Shown here: one piece after another, positions 8,887 through 20,198 of the stretch
How the letters are laid out: the number at the start of each line of letters is the position of its first letter
Position numbering within the stretch: the stretch's first letter is position 1
NCBI RefSeq assembly: GCF_030247195.1
Contig: NC_080672.1
Span: 368,954,271-369,018,270 of the forward strand
Source of the DNA: Topomyia yanbarensis
Taxonomy: Eukaryota > Arthropoda > Insecta > Diptera > Culicidae
DNA: 64,000 nt
Reading direction: 5' to 3'
Program-made: the position numbers and the translations under genes
Notes under the pieces: model-generated
The model's input: only the letters and a program-made list of their open reading frames with translations
Databases searched by the model: none
Told to the model about the DNA's origin: nothing

Positions 8887-11800
8887 TTGTATCGTTCGAT
8901 GGCTAACTCATCGAACGAGATCACGTATTTGATCACTGTTCTACAGTGGAATTGCAGAAGTATCCCAAAAATAGATTCTTTCAATTTTTTAATAAATAGC
9001 TTGGGATGCGATGCATTCGCTTTATGTGAAACTTGGTTAACTTCCGATATAAACCTTAATGTCCACGATTTTAATATTATTCGCTTGGATCGAGATACCC
9101 CCTACGGAGGAGTGCTTTTGGGGATCAAAAAGCGCTATTCCTTCTACAGAATTAACCTTCCCTCGATAACAGGTATTGAAGTTGTCGCTTGTCAAGTAAC
9201 AACCAAAGGCAAAGATCTTTGCATAGCTTCATATATATTCCTCCCAACACCGCGATTGGGCACCGCCAGCAACATTACATCATAGAATCCCTGCCTGCAC
9301 CGCGACTTGTTTTAGGAGACTTTAACTCTCATGGTACGGAATGGGGTTGCCATTATGATGATAACCGTTCTTCTTTAATTCACAATATTTGCGACAACTT
9401 CAATATGACAATTCTAAACACGGGTGAAATGACACGGATTCCTCCCCCACCAGCGCGCCCAAGCGCATTAGATTTATCCCTTTGCTCGACTTCGCTAAAG
9501 TTAGAATGCGCGTGGAAGGTAATCCCTGATCCCCACGGTAGCGACCATCTGCCGATCGTAGTCTCAATCAATAACGGCTCAAGGCCATTGGAAACAATCA
9601 ATATTTCGTATGACCTCACACGAAATATCGATTGGAAGAGCTATGCTGCCGCGATAACCGACAACATCGAATCTACTCAAGAACTTCCTCCGGAGGAAGA
9701 GTACAGCTTTTTGGCTGGCTTGATTCTCGACAGCGCGAATCAAGCTCAGACTAAGCCAGTACCCGGCGCGAACATACAAAAACGTTCTCCCAATCCCTGG
9801 TGGGATAAAGAGTGCTCAGACGTGTACGCAGAGAAGGCCGCCGCGTTTAAGACCTTCCGGAACGACGGGTTACCCGCTAGTTTTCGACAGTACGCGACGT
9901 TAGACAAGCGAATGAAGAGTTTGATGAAAGCCAAGAAACGCGGCTATTGGCGCCGGTTCGGCGACGGATTAACGAGAGAAACATTGATGAGCACTCTTTG
10001 GGGAACAGCCCGACGTATGCGAAACCGAAACAGTACTAATGAGAGCGTGGAATATTCAAACCGTTGGATATTCGATTTCGCCAAGAAGGTTTGTCAGGAT
10101 TCCGCCCCGGCACAGAAGATCTACCGCGCCACGTCCCCTCACGATAACGCGAACGAAACACCTTTTTCGATGGTGGAGTTCTCACTTGCTCTCTTGTCGT
10201 GTAACAATAAAGCTCTAGGGCCAGACAGAATCAAATTTAACTTGTTGAAGAATCTGCCAGACTCTGCCAAGAGACGCTTGTTGAACTTATTCAATAAGTT
10301 TCGTAAGGGCTAACATTGTCCCACACGATTGGAGACAAGTGAAGGTCATCGCCATCCAAAAACCAGGAAAACCAGTCTCCGATCACAATTCGTATCGACC
10401 GATCGCAATGCTGTCCTGTATCCGGAAGTTGTTCGAGAAAATGATCCTATCCCGCCTCGACAATTGGGTCGAAGCAAATGGCTTACTATCAGATACACAA
10501 TTTGGCTTTCGCAAAGGCAAAGGGACGAACGATTGTCTTGCGTTGCTCTCAACCGAGTAGAGCAGATGACATCAGTGTTCCTAGATATTAATGGGGCTTT
10601 TGATTCAGTTTCGATCAACATTCTTTCAGAGAAGCTGCACCAGCATGGTCTTTCAGCGACTTTAAACAACTTTTTACTAAACTTGTTGTCGGAAAAGCAC
10701 ATGCATTTTTCGCATGGTGACTTATCGACATCACGATTTAGCTACATGGGCCTTCCCCAGGGCTCATGTCTAAGCCCCCTTTTATACAATTTCTACGTCA
10801 ACGACATTGATGAATGTCTTGACAATTCCTGCACGTTAAGGCAACTTGCAGACGATGGCGTGGTGTCTGTTACGGGACCCAAAGCTGTCGATCTACAAGG
10901 ACCATTACAGAATACCTTGGACAATTTGTCTGCTTGAGATATTAAGCTGGGTATCTAATTCTCCACGTAGAAAACTGAGCTAGTTGTATTTTCTAGGAAG
11001 CGTGAACTAGCACAGCTTCTACTAATGGGTCAAACTATCGCTCAGGTCTTCACAGTAAAATATTTTGGGGTCTGGTTCGACTCGAACGGTACTTGGGGAT
11101 GCCACATTAGGTATCTGAAACAGAAATGCCAAGAAAGCATCAACTTTCTTCGTACAATAACCGGAACATGGTGGGGTGCCCACCCAGGAGACCTAATTAG
11201 GTTGTATAAAACAACGATACTGTCGGTAATGGAATACGGATGCTTCTGCTTTCGCTCCGCCGCGAACATACATTTCATCAAACTCGAAAGAATTCAGTAT
11301 CGTTGTTTGCGTATCGCCTTAGGGTGCATGCAGTCGACCCATACGATGAGTCTCGAAGTGCTGTAGGGCGTTCTCCCGTTGAAAAATCGATTTTGGGAAC
11401 TCTCATATCGATTGCTCATTCGATGCGATATCTTGAACCCGGTCGTGATTGAAAATTTCGAAAGGCTTGTTGAGCTCAATTCTCAGACACGTTTCATGTC
11501 CCTGTACTTTGACTACATGGCGCAGAATATTAACCCTTCTTCTTACAATCGCAACCGTCCCAACATTTCACAAATACTTCTGAATCTACTGTTTTCTTCC
11601 ACACATCCATGAAAGACGCCCACAAGTGGTTCCAAACATTTTTTATAATAAATTCCGAGAAGTCGACTGTTCTAAGATGTTTTATACTGACGGATCAAAC
11701 CTCGAAGGGTCCACTGGCTTCGGTATTTTCAATCAAAAGTTCACCGCCTCCTACAAACTCAGTGAACCTGCTTCAGTTTACGCCGCAGAACTAGCTGCCA

Positions 11801-12528
11801 TTCAGTATACCCTTGGAGTCATTGAAACATTACCCGCAGGCCATTACTTCATCGTTTCGGATAGCCTCAGTTCCATTGACGCTATTCGCTCGATGAAACA
11901 TGGAAAGCACTCCTCGTATTTTTTAGGGAAAATACGGGAGCTACTGAGTGCTTTATCTGACCACGCTTTCCAGATTACCTTGGTATGGGTCCCTTCTCAT
12001 TGCTCCATTCCGGGCAATGAGAAGGCAGACTCCTTAGCTAAGGTGGGTGCCATTGAAGGTGACGTTCATGAAAGACCAATTTACTTCAGAGAATTTTTCA
12101 GTATTACTCATCAGAGAACCCTCCAAAGCTGGCAAAACTCGTGGAGCAGTGGGGAGCTAGGAAGGTGGCTACATTCGATAGTCCCCAAGGTATCGACAAA
12201 ACCTTGGTTCAAGGGGATGGATGTGAGTCGTGACTTCATTCGTGTGATGTCCCGACTCGTGGCAAACCATTACACGCTGGATGCATATCTCCGGCGTATT
12301 GGGTTCGTGGAAAGTGGTATCTGCGCTTGTGGCGACGGCTATCACGACATCGAGCACATTGTCTGGGCGTGCACCGAGTACAGTTCTGCTATGTCTCGGC
12401 TAATGGATACCCTGCGGGCCCGAGGAAGGCCAGCCAACGTCCCGGTTCGAAATGTGCTGGCAAGCCGCGATGTTCTCTATATGTCCCTCGTTTACACCTT
12501 CTTAAAAACCATCAATATAAAAATTTAA
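8887..12528 (+). pseudogene. LOA-like ORF2: endonuclease, reverse transcriptase, RNase H (frameshifted)
   Basis: ORF2 nicks target DNA and reverse-transcribes the element RNA. Endonuclease motifs: WNCRSI, FALCETWL, LVLGDFNSHGTEWG and GSDHLPIVVS. RT motifs: NKALGPDRIKFNLLK, HNSYRPIAMLS, QFGFRKGKGTND, FLDINGAFDSV, GLPQGSCLSPLLYN and the active site LRQLADDGVV. RNase H, in the last open frame from 11626 (300 codons), keeps YTDGS (D22), E55, VSDSL (D79), PSHCS (H125) and NEKAD (D135). A final ICACGDGYHDIEHIVWAC cluster follows. Damage: reading frame shifts near 9235, 10300, 10550 and 11600; in-frame stops at 10935-10937, within the next 35 bases, and at 11364-11366. Only the RNase H/C-terminal part is intact. 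No start is supported for the whole protein; the first Met of the open frame is at 8887. Confidence 0.85.
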
Positions 12529-13330
12529 CTGCCCCTTCTTATTTCCTATCATTCTCAGAAACGCTCTCTTCCACCTGTAACATACACCCACGAAGGCATG
12601 ATACGACTCCAAGGCGACACAAAATATTTCTGTCGAACCTACAGTACGAACATCACACGCGCAACTCGAAGTTTTGCCAATCCACATCTGAGCCGTACTA
12701 CGAAATCGAAACCTCTGCCGTCTTGAGGAGGACCACCCAGCGTCCCAGTACATGATTCTTCCCGATGAAGGCCACCCGAGTCTGTAATCTATGCAGTTGA
12801 TCTCCCGATGCTTGAAACTGAAAGTTTGTAATTTTCTCCCCCCTGTCATCTTTGTCCTCCCCTGACTCTTACACCCAGAAGTATAACCCCTACACCCCCC
12901 CCCCCCCCCCCCCCAAATATCTTCGCGTTCTCGTTGCAAATGCCCAACTCTACTACCACATAAAACTAACTCTAATTAATCTCCCCGAATCTTTACAAAA
13001 TTCAATCGCGCCCTTTAGTTATTCCTACTTTTAAGATAGTTGTAAAATTGACGCCCTTAGTTAAAATTTTTTTGCTCCAATAATCTCCCTGCTTAAAATG
13101 TCAAACCATATTGTCATAAAAACTAAATGACCCCCCTAATCTAACGAAAATTAAGTTAACTCCTTGCGAATAGTATAAGATAGCTATAAAATCTCCTTAG
13201 TTTCATTAAAAAAAATCAATATGTAATCCCCTAGTTTTAAGTAATTCAAAATGTAAGACAAAACAAAATTGGCACCTTTAAGCTAACGCAAACGTGCCTT
13301 ATCAAATAAACGAATTGAATAAAAAAAATT
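12529..13330 (+). other. 3' UTR and A-rich tail of the LOA-like element
   Basis: Non-coding sequence with a C-homopolymer run at about 12894-12914, AT-rich blocks and a terminal AATAAAAAAAA. The tail directly abuts an antisense RT fragment of a related element. Confidence 0.65.
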
Positions 13331-13331
13331 G

Positions 13332-13625
13332 TCGAGACGTCCAAGGATAATTTTTCCAACAATTTCCTGATGGAGGATAGCATTACAATCGGTCGATACG
13401 AATTATGATCGGAGGGTGGTTTACCTCGTTTTGGAATGGCGATAACTCTCACTTGTCTCCAGTCACGTGGGACAATGTTCTGCTCAGGAAACTTGTTGAA
13501 TAAATTCAACAAGCGTCTTTTTCCTAAGTCAGGCAGATTCTTCACCAATTTGAATTTAATTCTGTCTGGTCCCGGAGCATTATTGTTGCATAAAAGGAGT
13601 GAAAAAGTCATATTCGTTACTAATT
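13332..13625 (-). pseudogene. Antisense LOA-like reverse transcriptase fragment
   Basis: Read on the minus strand it gives FSLLLCNNNAPGPDRIKF, VPRDWRQVRVIAIPKRGK, DHNSYRPIVMLSSIRKLL and ends at a degenerate R-L-D-N. This equals the RT N-terminal part of the + strand copy at about 10170-10470, with many substitutions. The fragment is truncated exactly at the A-tail of the upstream element. The other half of the same copy was not found on the far side (before 7446), so a simple insertion into an older copy is not demonstrated. Confidence 0.75.
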
Positions 13626-13679
13626 AGTTTACATTTATGGATTTCTCAATTATTCCGACAAATAAGATAGCATTCGGAA

Positions 13680-13865
13680 TAAGCACTTATTCGACCTAGT
13701 CCCTCATTCGACCAAATAGTTCTCGGCCACTCGGCAGTCGCCCAAAAGGAATTCGGTCAAATGACCCATTAGGTCAATTGGTATCCGGCCAAATAACCCA
13801 TTCAACTAATCGGTTCTTTCGGCCAAATGGCAATCGGCTAGATGTCTTTCGGCCAAATAGCCAAG
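13680..13865. repeat. Degenerate minisatellite, TTCGGCCAAATG-type unit
   Basis: About eight imperfect units of roughly 18-24 bp share a core of TCGGCCAAATGGCA (variants TCGACCAAATAGT, TCGGTCAAATGACC, CCGGCCAAATAACC, TCGGCCAAATAGCC). It is non-coding. Confidence 0.65.
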
Positions 13866-14001
13866 TTTGTAATTTGAGCACTTATGTGTTTGTTTGAAAA
13901 TATTTGTCCTGAACCAAGGCATTTTCGATCAAGAATTTATGTTTTATGATCGCTGCAGCTTCGGGATAGTATTTGTTTTCGAAATCAAAACAATGCATGT
14001 A

Positions 14002-15732
14002 CAGGTATATTTCGATAGTACGTACACCTTCGCTTCGTTTAGCGTACGTACTATCGAAACGTACGTACTATCGAATCACAAAAATAAAATTCAAAATATT
14101 ACCTTTTATGTTTAATATTTAACGAAACTTCACTAAAATTATATTAATCACTAAATTCATCACCCTATTAGTGATAAGCTGTCCTATCACCAAGTACTTA
14201 ATGGAGTGTAAAAACATTTCCATAGTCCCATAAGTTCCTTTGAAATTGGTAGCATTGTCTTGAGTATTTCAGCAAATTTATTAGAAATTTTGTAGAATTA
14301 AATTAGCACTTCTTTAAAATTCTAGAACCTGAATCTCTGAAATTCGTAAGACTTGCTTGAAATTCATAGATAAATTCCCTGAAGATTTTCTTAATTTTTT
14401 GATCTGCCTGAAGCAGAAGGAATTGTTTTTTGTATATTTGATTCGTGTAATAATAACAGTACAATTTTTCTAACTGTGGGAACGAACCGAAATTTGGTGG
14501 TTTAAAAAAACAGAAGTTCCCGTTTTGTGGGCGCGATAACATTTCTTCTCAGATACATACAGGATTTCAGATTGGTTTATATTCTTTTCAGTTTTTGGTC
14601 GGTAATGAACTTTAAAAACCGCGAAAACAAATATTTAAATATATTTGCAAAGCAGATTTTACATTAAAACAATGTTAGCATATAAACTAAAAGGTATAAT
14701 AACCACAGTTTTTGACTACATAAGATAGGTTTTACTGAGCTAGGAAATATTTCTTGAACCATGCCAATATGGTGGATACATTTTTTTAATCACGCTCACA
14801 AGATCCCCAAACGAAGTGTTGAGAAAATACTTATTTTTTTCAGCTCTTTAAGTACTACCAGCAGCCTCCATCGAAGTCGCTAGTCTTGCGAATCTCGCCC
14901 ATACCTAAAGCTTGAAGAGGCTTCTTGATATTCGTCACTTTTCCAATTTTGTGAGTTTTCTCGAAATACTTCGTTGAAATTAATTGTGAGTTTCATGAAA
15001 TGCACTTGGCATTTTTTTAAGTTTGATAGAATTTAAAAAATTCTTCATAAATCATTAGAATATTCTTGAAACTTCGCGAGCTTTCCAGCGCTTCTTAAGA
15101 TTCTACTTAATATCGTAGGATTTCCTTGAAGCAGCTTGACTGAATCACCGATAGCCGTTAACAAAACTTACTGAAACTGTAATATTTCTAAATGTTCAGG
15201 TCGCAGAATTTCCCGAAGTTGGTAAAATATGTGTGAAAATCGTGAACACTCGGTTTTCTATAGAAATTGTTAGTATAGAAAGTTTGAAGTATTACTGAAA
15301 TTCCATATGACCTTAAAGTTCATTGAGATACTCTGAATTTTGACAAAACCAAACTATAACTAATGAGTGTCGTACAAATTATCTGAAGAATTAAAGATCT
15401 CCTAGTAAGTCAACAGTCTCCCAAAATATAAAAGACATTCCTGGAACTTGTAGGGCGTCCCTAAAGCTTGCAGATTTGTTTATACTTGTTTGATTCCTAC
15501 AATGAATTTATGACTTACTTAAAGTTTGAAATACTTTATTGGACTTTATAGAAATTCTGTAAGTAGCACACAACTTCTTTAAATTATGCATAAACCCATA
15601 GAATTTCAATAAAAGTTGTTATACTTCGTTGAAGCTTACAAAATCAAAGGAAAAAAATTGATGGCAGGTCGTACGTACTATCGAGGCAAAATGTACGTAC
15701 TGTCGAGGGTACGAACTATCGAGGTATACCTG
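14002..15732. mobile_element. Pogo/Tigger-like non-autonomous element, 1.73 kb
   Basis: Ends are CAGGTATATTTCGATAGTAC (left) and the inverse CAGGTATACCTCGATAGTTC (right), each flanked by TA (14000-14001 and 15733-15734). GTACGTACTATCGA and variants are repeated three times inside each end in both orientations, forming sub-terminal repeats. The CAGG.ATACCTCG start resembles the terminal repeats of pogo/Tigger elements. The interior is AT-rich, with recurring TTCCTGAAACTT / CTTGAAATTC phrases and no transposase-like frame. Confidence 0.7.
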
Positions 15733-15914
15733 TAATTAAAATAAGATAATCATCTTAACACTATTGCGCACTTCCCACCAACCTGGACTCCGCACTTTTA
15801 AAGTGCGAGTGATCTCAAAACTGCGAGCTGTCAAAAAACATGTATTTTAAGTGATAGAGATAGTACTTTCATAGACAGACCAGTCGAACTAAGCAGTCTA
15901 TGAGAAGAATTTAA

Positions 15915-16433
15915 CCCTTTCATGTCCAACTTTTTTCTGGTGCATGTAGGGTTCCAAACTATTTTTGCTTGACAACGGTGGGGTCAAGAAACTCGAAAAG
16001 CTTTTTTCATAAAGATAGGTGCTTCTCTCGCAGTGCTAGAAGCTGCTCAATTTTTACCTTAGAATGCTCAATACAATTCTCCTAGAATATTTGCAATAGT
16101 CCACTTGCGCGGAAAAAGTAGCCAAAGACGGTATTAATTGATAAGTTTTATCAGTTTTTAATAATATTGCAACACAACGAAGATATACGAAAAATTCATT
16201 TACCGTCGTCAACGTTAACTGTTTCTGGCAGCACTGCTCCATCGGAATCCAATCAGACTAATTGCAATAACTTCAATTGTAGAGCTGATGCTTATAACTA
16301 TTAATACTCAAATGAAAGGCAATAGTCACATTAATTAGCCTTACTTGTTTTTGTGAGCAAATCTTGTCTCAATCAAAAGTGCTATAACTATTTAAAAACG
16401 TTGTTGTCCACAAACAACATGGGCATGAATGGG
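15915..16433. mobile_element. piggyBac-like MITE with TTAA flanks
   Basis: A 519 bp element flanked by TTAA at 15911-15914 and 16434-16437. Ends are CCCTTTCATGTCCA and the inverse CCCATTCATGCCCA (12 of 14 matching). TTAA duplication plus CCC ends is typical of piggyBac-derived MITEs. The open frame on the minus strand inside it has no recognisable domain. Confidence 0.65.
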
Positions 16434-16799
16434 TTAATGGAAGAAGGGTAAGTCCGAAGTGCGGATAGGTTTTTAGTGCCATAAGCAATACAATGCATAA
16501 TTGAAACCAACCGCTTAATTTTCTTCATCTTTTTGAATTTTTGCATGATCATGGTGATCTCCTCGGATTTACGTTTCAAGGAGTTTTGAAGGATTGTAAA
16601 CTTTTTTTAGAGATTTACTTTGGTTTTACCGAAAACCTAGTCAAGTCTGTCCATGTTCCCCCACACCATTCATGGAATGACAAAAATGTTTAATAATTTG
16701 TATTATTCAATCATTAATAAATGTTGGGCTTCTAACAAATAAATTGACGTCAATGAAAGTGAAAATTGGATAATCGAAATATGCAACGTAAAAAAAACT

Positions 16800-18115
16800 T
16801 GCCACTTACTAATTGAGCCACCCGTCGCCGATCCAGTGCTTAGCGAAGTAACCGCACTGGCTCAAGAGCAGAAGCAATGAACCAAATCCAACCGACCAGC
16901 AAAATCACCTGAGCAACTGTTATTCAAACCACATCTTCTTTTTCGTTTACCTCCACAGTAAACCGACTTTTTATTCGCCAATTACGCCAAAACTAACCGA
17001 AGAAGGCACCACCGGCTGGCTAGAGCCCGAGACGAATTGAGAAAGTATCACACTGCAATTTTTTTTTTCTTCTGTTGCTTCGATTTTCATTCAACACTGA
17101 AGTGAAGTGGTACGATAAGAGCGAGAGCACCGTATCAAAACAATAATCAGTCACTTCACGACGGGCTATCCACAGTTGGCGGGCACCAAGAGCGCGGTCC
17201 CACTACCAAGGTCAATCACTGGCAGCGACTGTCACAACACCACCAAGTCCATCAGGTTCACTGTTAGGTGTGTGTACCTACTACTTTCTGATATGGATCG
17301 TGTATCTTGACAAGATTAGATTCCAATTGTAAGCAAGGCTCGTTGGAGGTGCAACTTAGCTGGTAAGTAGCTTTCATTATTTATTAAACAACACCACACC
17401 GTCGTCGTAGTCGTCGTTGCCGTCATCACATCGTCTTCCTAGTTGCTGGTCGCGAGCTATCACTGACGACTGCTTTTGCTCCCATCAGACAGGCTGCAGT
17501 GTTTTTGTGAGAGACCGACCACCGCTCACGCTTCTGTTTAGCGATGCTGTTGAATTACTTAGTCGGCTCCGCTTGTGTCGGACCAACCGGAAGTGAGTTT
17601 ATGTAACCCATGCAAACACCGACCGGGGGTCTACTTCCGTGTGGTGAGTAGGGGCATCCTGACAGGTATAGGTGTGGTGTTGAACCCGACACCCTAGAAT
17701 CTGCTGGTGATGAACAATAATCAGTGTAGCGTCAGCGTGCTCCACGTGCTTCCACAGATTGTCATAATGGTGGTGCTGTCGTGGCTACCAGCGAGCGAGC
17801 GTAGCTTGCTTCGTTCAACGGTATGTGGATGCGTTGCGATAATGTTATCGCGTTCGGAGCTTGATTGTATGTGTGGTGTTTTGTTTGTCTGGTCTGTTGA
17901 ATGTGTGGTTGTTGCCTTCGAGTATAGGCGCGAAATTAGTCGCGAGTCATCATTACCTACTTCATTAACCGAATTGGAAATTACAGGTTTGTTCCAGTAC
18001 GCGGACAATCTGAAATTACTCTGCAGTAAACTGTGAGAAAGTTGTTCCTGTACTTGTTTCTTATTTCTTTTGTTTGTCTTTGGTAGCAAACAAGAGTAAG
18101 TAGGTGCGCGCAATA
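16800..18115. other. GC-richer non-repetitive block, possible promoter or non-coding exon
   Basis: This block is richer in GC and CpG than its neighbours and shows none of the repeat families seen elsewhere. It contains a consensus-like 5' splice site (AGCTGGTAAGTAGC near 17358-17371). No convincing long coding frame exists. It could be the first exon or control region of a gene outside the window, but that is inference. Confidence 0.25.
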
Positions 18116-18974
18116 AAGAGTAAAATGTAAGATATACATTCTCTAATTGATCTCAGTCCTTTATTCATCAAATTCTTTTAAGACTAAACATTAAACAACT
18201 GAATCATTTACAACTAATTCGCAGCTCCGGTATGGGAATGGCGTGGCCAATTTCACAGGAATAAAATATGGGTACAACAGCATGAATTCATCTTTTTAAG
18301 TAGAGTACAGTTCTGATTTGCTGGTTGGCACTTTTTAAGTGGACCGCTTCTTAGTTGGACTACCGCTAATTGACAATTATCCAAGTAAAAACTAAGTGCA
18401 TGGCAAAATCTAAAGCAAGTTTAAAACGGACCATTAAATTGATTGAGAGATGTGAACAGATGCATTAGTACTACTAACATCTCCTTTAGCCAAGTTTTGA
18501 TATCAGCCAGTCGTTCCAACTAGCGAACCAAATTCTTTGGGAGAATAGAGATAGGTAGTCCAACTAACGAATCACGATTGTTAAATATTACTACTGCTGT
18601 TGAGTTGACTGATGTTGAAGAGTTCATCACACCTTTAAAATGTGTGTGTTAAGTTTACTTGTAATCAAATTGTAATCAAATGGAAACTATTTTTTTTTAA
18701 ATTTCTTTCCCAAAAATTCACAATACAACTTTTTCTTCATCTCCTCTTGCAAATCGATGATTTTTCAAAAATGTAGTAATTTTTGATTTGATAAGGTATT
18801 TACAATTAAGTAACAAAAGTATTCTGGTATTGATCATCCTAATCTACAAATAATATCAATCTAAAACAATAGATAATTTATTTCTCTAATCTGTTATTAA
18901 AGTCAAGAATAACGGGTGTAAAAAATGAGAATGTCTTCAATACCTTTCTGTAATTAAAGTCTGGACTCCCAAGA
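18116..18974. other. Unassigned AT-rich sequence
   Basis: No gene, RNA or terminal repeats recognised. Confidence 0.4.
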
Positions 18975-18975
18975 A

Positions 18976-19735
18976 ATGTTTCTTTTTGCTCGGGTGTTGT
19001 CAGCTCAATCGAAGATGACGTCGAAACTGCAAGCACCCCGCGAGCATGTGGTACGGTTTTACGAAACGCATGGTCATCATGGAAAAAAGTTTACGGTAGA
19101 TCACTTTCGAGACGAAAACGTGCCCGTGAGTACAGTTTACCGGATCCTGGCATCCCTGAGCGTGAAGCGGAAGGCCGGTAGCGATCGTCCGGCAAAGATA
19201 ATGACGAAGAAGAAGAAGAAGCATTGAAAAAGCTATTCGACAACAAGGACGGAACGAGTTTGCGTGACGGTGGTCGAAAATATCACACCTTGATTCACCG
19301 AACCCTCAAGATGGAGAACATCATCTGTCGGAAGAAGACTCGGTCCACCAAGTACACGGACGAGTAGATAGCGATCGTGAATCGTGATCGCAGTTCCGGT
19401 GGATGATGAAGAACTACCGCGGGACATCGTTCGTGCTGGACGACGGAAGTTACTTTCCGCTCTCGAAGACTCACATTCCAGGAAATGAGTGCTACTATTC
19501 CAGCGACAAGTCGGCCACACCCTAGTGTACAAAAATAATTGGCGGGCCAAGGATACGAAACAGTTGACCACCAGGATCCGGAAGATGGACGTCAGTACCG
19601 TCCAGCGCTCTTATGAGAGTATCGCGACTAAGTTGCGTCGTAAGACTGAACAAAGCCCCTTCTCCAATATTCATTGACGTTTTTTAAGAATAAACATTCA
19701 ATCACAGCTTTGCGCGTGAAAAGCACAAAACCTAT
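18976..19735 (+). pseudogene. D37E-type mariner transposase, internally deleted
   Basis: Tc1/mariner transposases cut and paste DNA at TA sites. The N-terminal helix-turn-helix is clear from the ATG at 19015: EHVVRFYETHG, FTVDHFRDENVPVSTVYRIL, then VKRKAGSDRPAKIM and a lysine run. Frame changes follow, then ALKKLFDNKDGTSL, IHRTLKMENIICRKKTRS and the first catalytic region FVLDDGSYFPLS. ECYYSSDKSAT is joined directly to VYKNNWRAKDTKQLTTRI and a C-terminal segment ending near 19675. The middle of the protein, with the second and third catalytic acids, is missing. This indicates an internal deletion on top of several frameshifts and a stop (GAGTAG near 19366). Confidence 0.7.
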
Positions 19736-20198
19736 ATCCAAATTAGTTATGAAATTTGCGTTTCGATTTCGCAAAAATATTCTTGTACTTTAATGGACAC
19801 TTAAACATGTACTCCAAGACTTCCAACAGCTTCCGGTTCTGATTTTTTGTACTGTAGGGCAAAAAATGCCATTGCCGAGTATTATCGGATGAATAAGGTT
19901 TGAAAATTTACCAAAGAGTGCTTGATTTAGCAGAACATATGCAGTTGAGGCCGCATTTCGAAAAGTTTTATCTCTACCGATACTATTAACGAAGAACTAT
20001 GGAGCACTAAAGGGCAAATACGTATCGAAAAAAATCAATGCGCTGAATTGTCCTAAAATTCGCTCAATAGAAAAATACTGGGCTGTGGTTAAGCGGGAAC
20101 TATTCTATACTAAAAATAAAGCAAAAGACGTCAACGATTTTAAGAGGAGATTGAGAACCGGCACCGCTAGTGTATCTGAGAATACAATACGGAAACTA

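Larger units (their letters stand above)
7446..13330 (+). mobile_element. Near full-length LOA-like non-LTR retrotransposon (inactive)
   Basis: Order: ORF1 region (zinc knuckle), ORF2 with apurinic-type endonuclease, reverse transcriptase and RNase H, a C-terminal CCHC-like segment, then an ~800 bp 3' UTR ending in an A-rich AATAAAAAAAA tail near 13315-13329. An RNase H domain downstream of RT and a QLADDG active-site motif point to the LOA (or I) group; LOA is preferred but not proven. The 5' limit is approximate and no target duplication was identified. Several frameshifts and stops show it cannot encode working proteins. Relatives lie at 2.2-2.8, 13.3-13.6 and 58.4-60.2 kb. Confidence 0.8.

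Noticed and set aside
12502..12939. 145-codon minus-strand frame
   Set aside because: It lies antisense in the 3' UTR of the LOA-like element and includes a poly-glycine run from the C homopolymer; no family resemblance.
17707..18113. Opposing 109- and 130-codon frames
   Set aside because: The two strands mirror each other over the same bases and neither shows domain motifs; treated as part of the unassigned GC-richer block.
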